Shown here: positions 56,778 through 64,000 of the stretch, piece by piece
Layout: every line of letters begins with the position of its first letter
Numbering within the stretch: position 1 is the first letter of the stretch
Source: Euprymna scolopes
Taxonomy: Eukaryota; Mollusca; Cephalopoda; Sepiida; Sepiolidae
Length of the DNA stretch: 64,000 nt
Direction: 5' to 3'
Assembly: GCA_024364805.1 (NCBI GenBank)
Contig: CM044501.1
Span: forward strand, 45,312,357-45,376,356
The notes under the pieces: model-generated
The model's database searches: none
Told to the model about the DNA's origin: nothing
Seen by the model: the letters and a program-made list of their open reading frames with translations, nothing else
Position numbers and translations under genes: made by a program

Positions 56778-56809
56778 TAACAAATAAAACGCGATCGTGC
56801 AACATGGTC
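56778..56809. repeat. right arm of the Helitron-split palindrome
   Basis: taacaaataaaacgcgatcg plus tgcaacatgg pairs with 56132-56161. Confidence 0.8.
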
Positions 56810-57790
56810 CCGTTTACAGGCGTTGGCCGAAGGAATTTTAAACAAAATTTTACTAAAATATGTTGAGTATTCTTTTTTTATCTAAACCACATACGCAATG
56901 GAAATATGAAATGTTGACGGAGCAGTATTTGAAAATATTGACACAAATATATATTTTCCCTGAGGGGATTGTACCCGTAAAAATGTGATATTCATCAAGA
57001 ATATCACATTTTTAAAAGAACAAAATCTATTCTGACGCTTTTTTGTCCATTGTTAATTAAAAGCCATTTTATATAAAAACAAGTTTGTTATTTTTGTTCC
57101 AACCAATCGCTCTTTTTTGGAGGTAGCTGGATCTATCAAGCACTTCCCTTGTGCCAAAATTATGTCTTGTGCGAGGCAAGGATTATGTTAAAATAATAAG
57201 GGTTTTATTTAAAATCTCATTCTTTACAGAAAGAATGCGAGGGTATAATGAACTATTCTGTACTGTCATCTAACAATCTAATCTACACAACTAATAAAAG
57301 TTTAGTTAACTCGCAAATCGTAATCTCTTAAAAGGGTAAAGTTTGAATATCTTACGCATTTTCCCCTAAAAAAGGAAACCAAAGATCAGTTACTTCGTGC
57401 ATATTTTGTACTTTCATCTAACACATGAAGACAATGGAAATAATGAATACAACTTGAAAATCCACAAAACAAGTGTACATTTTTACTACCCCCCAAAAGT
57501 TAGACTATAGTACGGTTCAACAGCTTAAAAAGATGTTCAAGGAAAAAATAAATAAATAGTACGTGATTACTTTCCTATAAAAAAAATAAATAAAAAATAA
57601 ATAGTACGTGATTACTTTCCTATATAAAATCATTGTAATAGGAGCATGTGCCTAATAAATAAAGTTATGATTTCGGAAGCTATTCTAAAAACAGGGAGGG
57701 TGTTTTAAACAAACAATTTGTACTTTCACAGTTACGAAACAAAATGGGTTAAGCGAAAGAGTGGAAAAATACATAAAAATAAATGGAATG
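56810..57790. other. unassigned AT-rich DNA with hairpin and duplication
   Basis: 56979-56993 and 56999-57013 form a perfect 15-bp stem with a 5-nt loop. A direct duplication of about 34 bp containing tagtacgtgattactttcct lies at 57547-57580 and 57593-57625. No gene was seen. Confidence 0.6.
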
Positions 57791-57873
57791 AAATTATTTT
57801 ATGATGATTTCATAATTCTTCGCCATATTCTGGACAGATACTAAACATGCCTCAGAATGTCCATTTTAGTTCA
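57791..57873 (+). repeat. 83-bp direct repeat, copy 1
   Basis: Nearly identical to 58887-58969 (two or three differences); begins aaattattttatgatgattt. Unknown origin. Confidence 0.9.
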
Positions 57874-58886
57874 ACAGGGAAAAATAGGAATTTGAAAATA
57901 TCCACATTATTGTATATATTGTTATTGTGGGCTGAGAATACTCTCTAGTTGTAATTGTAAATAGTGAACGTAATATTTGTGCATAGAAATCTTGTACTTA
58001 TAATTCTATACTGTCGGAAGTGGGAGAGGAAACAGCATTACAATTTCATTATATGTAGAGATGTGTTCGCAAATGAGATCAAATGACATTTCGTTATTCC
58101 ATAATGTATTTAATGTTACGAACCGGGAGTGATCAGAATTGGGCGTTTTCTCCTGCACAAAATCTTTGACTCTGTTTATGATCGGTTCCTCCCTACGTTG
58201 ATCGCAACATGTGAATAAAAAAAATGATATATCAGCCGTGATATTATGACCTTTCTAAACGTTGTTTGGTTCGAGATAAGCCTCCCCTCATTCTATCCCT
58301 AATCTATACATATGCATGGCAAGAACTCAAAAGGCGTATTTAAACGCAGGTTTATATATAATATATTTTAATTACAGTAATGAATCAATTTTCAAGAAAT
58401 TTCCACGAAACCAACTTAACGAGCCTTGAGAGGGTTGAACGATGAAATACCGTAATGATGTCATAAGAGGTGAAAAATTCGATTAATGAACACGAATGTT
58501 TTTACAATGTATGATTGGCTGTCCAACAGGGAGAGGAGTTTGAGATTGGGGTTGGGTAAATAAAACGTCATTGAAGTAACCAATGATAAAAAAGTAAAAA
58601 CAAAAAGCGCATCAAATTCTGAAAGATCTACGAATGATCGGAGAATGATGTATCAATAGATCTCTTCTCATTTTTGCCGCCCTCTCCTCTCCTTTTTCTT
58701 TTCGTTTCGTTTTATTTAATTTTCTCCCACGATTTATTTGTTTATCTAGGCCCTTTGTTCGTGCATAATATCCTCAAATTTCAGACGTCGTATTCACAAT
58801 TCGTTAGAGTCCTTTTACAAATCCTTTATTCCCCTGGAGTAATCTCTAAAATGATTTTAATTCGCTTCTTGTAGTTAAAACAAAGA

Positions 58887-58969
58887 AAATTATTTTATGA
58901 TGATTTCATAATTCTTCGCCATATTCTAGACAGAAACTAAACATGCCTCAGAATGTCCATTTTAGTTCA
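58887..58969 (+). repeat. 83-bp direct repeat, copy 2
   Basis: Second copy of 57791-57873, 1.1 kb downstream. The two may be ends or fragments of one unrecognised element. Confidence 0.9.
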
Positions 58970-59760
58970 TACGCAGCACACGAAACTTTGGAATCTTAGT
59001 CATACCTTTTCAGTCATCTACGTTTGAATTTACTACGTCACACTACAAGGTGGTTGATATGCCGTAGATTCACACTGTAGCTTAGACACGGAGTTTTTGC
59101 GTCTGTTCTATTTATTAACCATGCGTAGTATGATTTTTGAGAAATATTTTGGCATTTCGTGGCCCTTGTCTTTTCCAATGTTTTTGAATGAACCGATTAG
59201 CAGCCTTTGTCCTCCTCGCCGCAATATTTTACTCTGCTTGTTGTTACATGATTCAGCGTTTTTTTTTTGGGGGGGGGATTTTATTTAGCGGGAGAGGAAA
59301 ATAGCAAGAGAGAATGGGGGAGGGATTTCTCCGTCTGACGGTTTTCCACTTGCACGGTGGGCGAAAAATGGGGGGGGTCGACTGACTGTGATAGTTTAAA
59401 CCAAGGGATTGTTGGCTATTAATGCACTATGGCCTTGCTATTATTTCTCATTATAAACACCGAGAAAAAAAGAAACGCCAAAAGATATTTCATGTGAATT
59501 AAATTAATATAATTGTTGCTGTGATATGAATTATATGTTAGAAATGTGAAAAAAGAAGAAAAATGATGCATCTTGCATGGAACACGTATGAGGTATCGTC
59601 CTATGAAGATTTTCGTTTGAAAACTAAAACGACCAATTAAATAAGGGAAAATTGAATATATTATGTATAGACAAACGGATTTAACCAATATTTCACTCAT
59701 GCTTTAGACGTTTTCTTATCTTCCTCTCTTTTTTCCTTCACTAATATCTAAGTTTATCCT
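58970..59760. other. unassigned AT-rich DNA
   Basis: A G-run lies at 59269-59277. Short frames here are AT-rich hydrophobic translations and not credible genes. Confidence 0.5.
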
Positions 59761-59780
59761 CTCTCTCTCTCTCTCTCTCT

Positions 59781-59845
<65 letters not shown>
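59761..59845. repeat. (CT)n(TA)n microsatellite
   Basis: CT run to 59782, then TA run to 59845. Confidence 0.95.
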
Positions 59846-59849
<4 letters not shown>

Positions 59850-60125
59850 GGCAGCCAATATCTCCGGATGCTACAAGATGTCAGCCCCCCTAGCACCCCT
59901 CATAGCTTTCATTTCATCTACATTCCATCCCCGGGCCTAGTTTGCCTTCCGGCATCTGGCCAATGCTACATCGAATCTAGTAAACTAAGATGAATGTAGA
60001 CATTATAAAAGGCGGTCCGTAGTAGCATCATTCTATAGACCTCTTCTCCCTTGCCACATTGCTTCCCCCCCCCTCATAAAGCCTTTCATCACTTTCAAAC
60101 TTACTCCCTTACTCAACCACCCCTA
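59846..60125 (+). other. GC-richer segment with a TATA box, LTR-like
   Basis: Starts near TTGTGGCAGCCAATATC (with a CCAAT box) and has ATTATAAAAGG at about 60003 followed by CGGTCCGTAGTAGC. It looks like an LTR or polymerase II promoter, but no partner copy or borders were found. Confidence 0.3.
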
Positions 60126-60215
60126 CCTTCTGCCTGATTGTGATTTAATCTCTCGCAGAAAATAGGTTTCACACGACCGGAATTACAAGAGATGTGTATG
60201 TGTGTGCTTGTGTGC

Positions 60216-60217
<2 letters not shown>

Positions 60218-60252
<35 letters not shown>

Positions 60253-60600
60253 TGAGAGAGAGAGAGAGTGAGAGAGAGAGAGCTAACGAACAATTGAGAA
60301 AGAAAGAGAAACCATGAAAGGAAAGATACAGCGAAGGCATACCGAGAGACCGAACATTAAACGACGATGAAAGAAAGAAGAATAAAACGAGTAATAATAG
60401 ATTTCTTTCAGGAGAAAATAAATAAGGAAATTAATACCTATAAACAGAAATAAGAAAAGACGGGACATGAAGAAAAGGAATATGAACAAGGAAACAACAA
60501 AAATATATATAAGGAGTAAGGAAAATATATATAAGGAGTAAGAAAAATATATAAGGAGTAAGAAAAATATATAAGGAGTAAGAAAAAAGGGATAACAAAT
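60218..60600. repeat. (GA)n tract and 20-22-bp tandem repeat in purine-rich DNA
   Basis: (GA)n lies at 60218-60282. At 60485-60590 aaaatatataaggagtaag repeats about five times. Purine-rich DNA continues to about 60990. Minus-strand hydrophobic frames over it are artefacts. Confidence 0.85.
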
Positions 60601-61161
60601 AATGAGAAGAAATGATAAAAACACAAACGAAAAAGAAAGAAATAAAGAATGTAATAGAAAAAAAAATACAACAGAAAAACAAAGTAATTGGCAAGAAAGA
60701 AACCAAATAAAGAAATAGAAAAGAATTAAAAGGAGGAAAAAGATGACGGCATAAAAAGACAGAAAATTAGAAAAAATGAACAAGAATAAGAAAGATACCA
60801 ACACTAAAGATGAGGAAAATATAAAAAAAAATCGATGAGTGTAGAAAGAAAGAGGAAAGAAATAATTTTCTTTTTAAAAAAACAAAACTTTCCGTCAAAA
60901 GTAAGACGGACAGAACGATTAAAAAAAAAAGAATAGGTGCACTAAAAAGAAAGAGAAAGAAAAAAACGTTTTTGCTTTGATACAAAATTTATCTGCTATA
61001 AAGATATAGACTCGTTAGCCAAGTTGTCTAAAGTAATGTGAGCAACAGAACGCTTCTCTTCGTTGACATTGGTTCCTGAGCAGTTTCATTTTCTCTTTTT
61101 ATAATACTTGAAAAAATATATATGTGAGTGTCTGGGAATTATGCATGTCCATGCATATATT

Positions 61162-61252
61162 TGTCTATTAAATATTAAATATATAATATTTAATAGACAT
61201 TAAATATTACATATGGAAACACATGTATGTGTGTCCATATGTAATATTTAAT
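61162..61252. repeat. two adjacent palindromes
   Basis: 61162-61199 is a near-perfect 38-bp palindrome (tgtctatta...taatagaca). 61199-61252 is a second hairpin with 19-bp arms (attaaatattacatatgga) and a loop that itself pairs (cacat/atgtg). Confidence 0.9.
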
Positions 61253-61599
61253 ATAAAAAGAAGACATGTATCCATTAAATTTGCGCATTTAGCAGTTAAA
61301 GTTCTATTTCAAAATTAAGCGTGCCAGATGGACGAAGCGACTAAAAGATGCGCAGAGACTAGTAGAGATGCAAGAATGTGTGATAAAATGCTATTTCATA
61401 CTTGAGATTGGCAGACTAACGAAAATGCAATTTGAAATTTAAACATGTCAAACTATGAAATTTCAAACATGAATCAACAAAAATGCAACCCGAGTCAAGC
61501 TGGATTTTTACTATCTTAAAGATTTTAACCGTAAATTTACGTCTTTATTATGTTTGTCTCATTTTATTTCTGGGTTTCCTCGGTTTTCTGGCATACCAA

Positions 61600-61641
61600 A
61601 CAACGTGTTACTTCATGGCTAATTTTACCACAGGTTTTACA
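61600..61641 (-). pseudogene. possible gag zinc-knuckle scrap
   Basis: The minus strand encodes CKTCGKISHEVTRC, a C-x2-C-x4-H-x4-C knuckle. It lies in a stretch from about 61735 to 61560 with only one stop (VVNFTRCPAKK*KTCKTCG...LVCQKTEE). This suggests nucleocapsid sequence of an unidentified retroelement. No flanking capsid or protease motif was found, so chance cannot be excluded. Confidence 0.35.
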
Positions 61642-61759
61642 AGTTTTCTACTTTTTCGCTGGGCATCTAGTGAAGTTAACAACAGTCTTGTTAGCGAATA
61701 TTTTTCGTCGATTCGTGCTTTGTTTGTCGTAAATATTTTGTCAGGAAATTATACTTTTC

Positions 61760-64000
61760 TCTTTCTGTAAGGAACAGCGTATCGGTTTTCACTTGATTGT
61801 AAGCAACTCCCGATTCCTCAATAGTGTAATGATAAGTGTGATGGCCCAACCTTCATCAATTAAGATGAAACACGAAGAAAACCGCAGTGGGCAACCAGTT
61901 ACAAGGAAGTCTGTTTTAAAGTTCGTTTAGTCACGGTGGTTAGGACCCCCACCAAAATTCTGCTACGAAGATAGAGTTGATATGCCGCTGGCTGCGTAGT
62001 GGATGATCTCTGCTATCCTCTTTCCTTTGCTTAAAAAGGAAAATCATTCAGCTGGTTGTTCTTTCAAGTTCTTTAGTAAGTCTCAACGATAATAACAATG
62101 ACTGACGGTGTTGTAGTTTTTGCATAATTAATTATTAACAAAAGAGAAACATACAAATATTAAATATTACGGTTTTCACAGGAGAATTGAATTAAAAGAT
62201 TTCAGGTTTTTTCTCTGCTGGTTACGAACGGGCCTTGATCGGGGTTTACAAGAACTGATTTCGTGCTTTTGCTGGGTCAAAGGATGAATGCTTAGTGAAC
62301 GGTGGGGCGAGGGAAACGGTAGACGGTTTCTCTCCAAATTCTCTCCGAAACCTCCACTCAATCTCTCCAAACTCACTGCTCTGCACGGCCCTACATACAA
62401 ATGGTTGGGGTGGGTAGGTCTACTCTGGGTGTCCCAGGCAGCCAATCATTATCCAATCCTACCTACCTTGGATTGTTTTGATTGGATAATCAACTATCTC
62501 CCCCCCACATCCAGATCAGGAAATTTCCACTGATATAATTTTCATCGATATGGTCTCACGTATTGGGCGGTTTTAGTCCTTGACCTCTCAAATCAGGTTC
62601 AAAACCCCGCCAGACAAAACAACTAGCTACTTCTAATAATCCTGTTGCATAAAAATATTGTTTCATAAAAATATGGTTTCATATTTTTCACTTGGTTTTT
62701 CATTTACAAACGAACATGTGCTTACTTCGGTGGTCCCGCCATTTTCCCTTCCAACTAGTAGTGTCATCCGGTGTTTTCCGGCCAACTATTAGAATAAAAA
62801 GAGCTTTACTTCTCCTTTCGCTAGTTCCCTTTTGGGGCCAATTTTTAACCATAGCTCCAATTTTGCTCTTTGCAACCCCTTTTCTGTGTTAATTTTTTAT
62901 TGATGTCGTTAGGTCTTTCTTTTCACTCACGCGTAATTGGCTCAACTGTGATCGATTCACATCTCACCATGTCCCCGAAAGTTTTTTTCAAGCTCAAAAA
63001 GAAAGTTCATCTAAATCATCGTCTCTGAAAAGAACATGCAGTTTAGCTAATATATATATATATATATATATATATTCACAAAAAAGTTCCTATAGTTCAT
63101 TGTCTCAAACTAGAGGCGAGTGTTTGCCTTTCCTTTATTTTTTATTATTATTTCTATTCTTTTTTTATATTATCAATTATCTTACTCGATCTTATAGCTC
63201 CCATCTGGAGTCAAGTCCATGACGGATTGATCGTCGATTTCTTGTCTCTAAAAAAAAATTCACAAAAACATTAAAATCAATGTTAAGTACTCCATACATC
63301 CATCTCACAGTCCTTGGTGATCAACGCGCCTTCTTTCTCTTTGGTGGCATCAATGTCCACGCCCACTCCGGCTGGGGTAATATCGATTTCAAGTGAACTT
63401 TGACCAGAGTCACCTCCCTACGCCATCAACACAGGCAGCCTTAATATGTGCTTCTTTTTTCCCCTCAAAATTTCTCACTCCCTTTTTCACACATCATTTC
63501 ACTGTCATCAACATAGCAATTAGAACTGTTATCTTGCTTATCTAATTTTCCATCATGATTACCTTGTGGATGCTGACCTATGACGCATTATCATCTTTAC
63601 CTCTTTTCTCAGTCTGCGATGTTCAATTAACTCGATAGATTATTCAACTATTGGCAATTCGAAACCCTTAATTCATTCCTTCCCCGTCCTACTCAGCCAT
63701 TTACGCCAAACCTTTCCCGGGTCTGTTCAGAGGGTGGGGACACAGCCAGAGAGGTTTAGTCTTGGTGGGTTTCCTTGGTCCACATCTCGACTTTCTTTGG
63801 GCTCACAGACTGTCTTACACAAACAGACGTCCTTGGTCGCTTCGTTTCTCACTTCTTGCGCGACTGTTCGAGCCCCATAACACTTGTCTCTTAAGTGCCT
63901 CAAGCCCAGTGCGTTTCTTAACCACATCCTCATGTGTCCGGTCTATACAACTCCGAACTGCTTCATCACCGTTAACTGGATTAACACAAATAGCTCAAGG
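61760..64000. other. unassigned DNA to the window end
   Basis: A somewhat GC-richer part (62200-62560) has two CCAAT-type boxes and an inverted pair tccaatc/gattgga near 62453-62487. A (TA)n lies at 63049-63075. At 63331-63373 the plus strand reads FFLFGGINVHAHSGW, faintly like the GDFNxHHxxW block of LINE endonucleases. No confident gene was found. Confidence 0.4.

Noticed and set aside
60283-60985. Long hydrophobic minus-strand frames
   Set aside because: They are the complement of purine-rich low-complexity DNA and a 20-22-bp tandem repeat.
61483-61770. 95-codon hydrophobic plus-strand frame
   Set aside because: It has the Leu/Phe-rich composition typical of AT-rich DNA; the minus strand at the same place reads more convincingly as gag zinc-knuckle sequence.
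62583-62625. GGTTCAAAACC B-box-like sequence
   Set aside because: The surrounding bases do not form tRNA stems and no SINE copy supports it.

Overview
This window is eukaryotic, strongly AT-rich, and made almost entirely of transposable-element debris and satellite DNA. The repertoire points to an invertebrate animal, with a mollusc as my best guess. It includes non-autonomous Helitrons, Ty3/gypsy elements, jockey-like and Tx1-like LINEs, a mariner fragment, a tRNA-derived SINE, long (TA)n and (CT)n tracts, and an invertebrate-type U2 snRNA sequence. I found no convincing complete host protein-coding gene. Most long open frames are retroelement remnants or translations of simple repeats.

Layout. 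0-10 kb holds two back-to-back Helitrons, an antisense jockey-like LINE 3' end, a 605-bp foldback element, another Helitron 3' end, a SINE, many microsatellites and two hammerhead-like motifs. 10.9-13.7 kb holds a broken Ty3/gypsy pol (reverse transcriptase and RNase H pieces). 15.0-23.3 kb holds two related minus-strand gypsy elements. Outer element A (LTRs at 14986-15422 and 22825-23270) carries inner element B (LTRs at 15987-16312 and 19777-20110) inside its integrase gene, flanked by a near-perfect 5-bp target duplication. 23.7-25.3 kb holds a LINE fragment split by a mariner insertion, then another jockey-like LINE end. 27.2-42.5 kb is an AT-rich satellite with a period of about 28 bp. 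It is interrupted by gypsy element D (27347-31887) and by a probable solo LTR (35799-36212). 44.0-45.9 kb holds the 3' half of gypsy element C, of the same clade as A and B. 46.9-52.9 kb holds a decayed Tx1-clade LINE inserted into a U2 snRNA sequence with a 10-bp target duplication, which is the behaviour of the Keno lineage. 53.5-64 kb holds a LINE scrap, a 1.5-kb minisatellite, a Helitron that carries a tRNA-Arg-like gene and sits at the centre of a palindrome, and mostly unassignable AT-rich DNA.

How the parts work together. Elements A, B and C share one design: gag with zinc knuckles (intact in A), retropepsin, RT (YIDD), RNase H, integrase, then an acidic and basic tail ending in C-x2-C-D-H-x-I-R-G. 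In A and B the codons of that last motif contain the polypurine tract, and the frame runs into the first TGT of the 3' LTR. Element A also has a textbook GGGAAAC -1 frameshift heptamer with a downstream stem-loop at the gag/pol junction. No copy looks mobile now. All carry stops, deletions or lost catalytic residues. All family calls come from reading conserved motifs by eye; no database search was possible.
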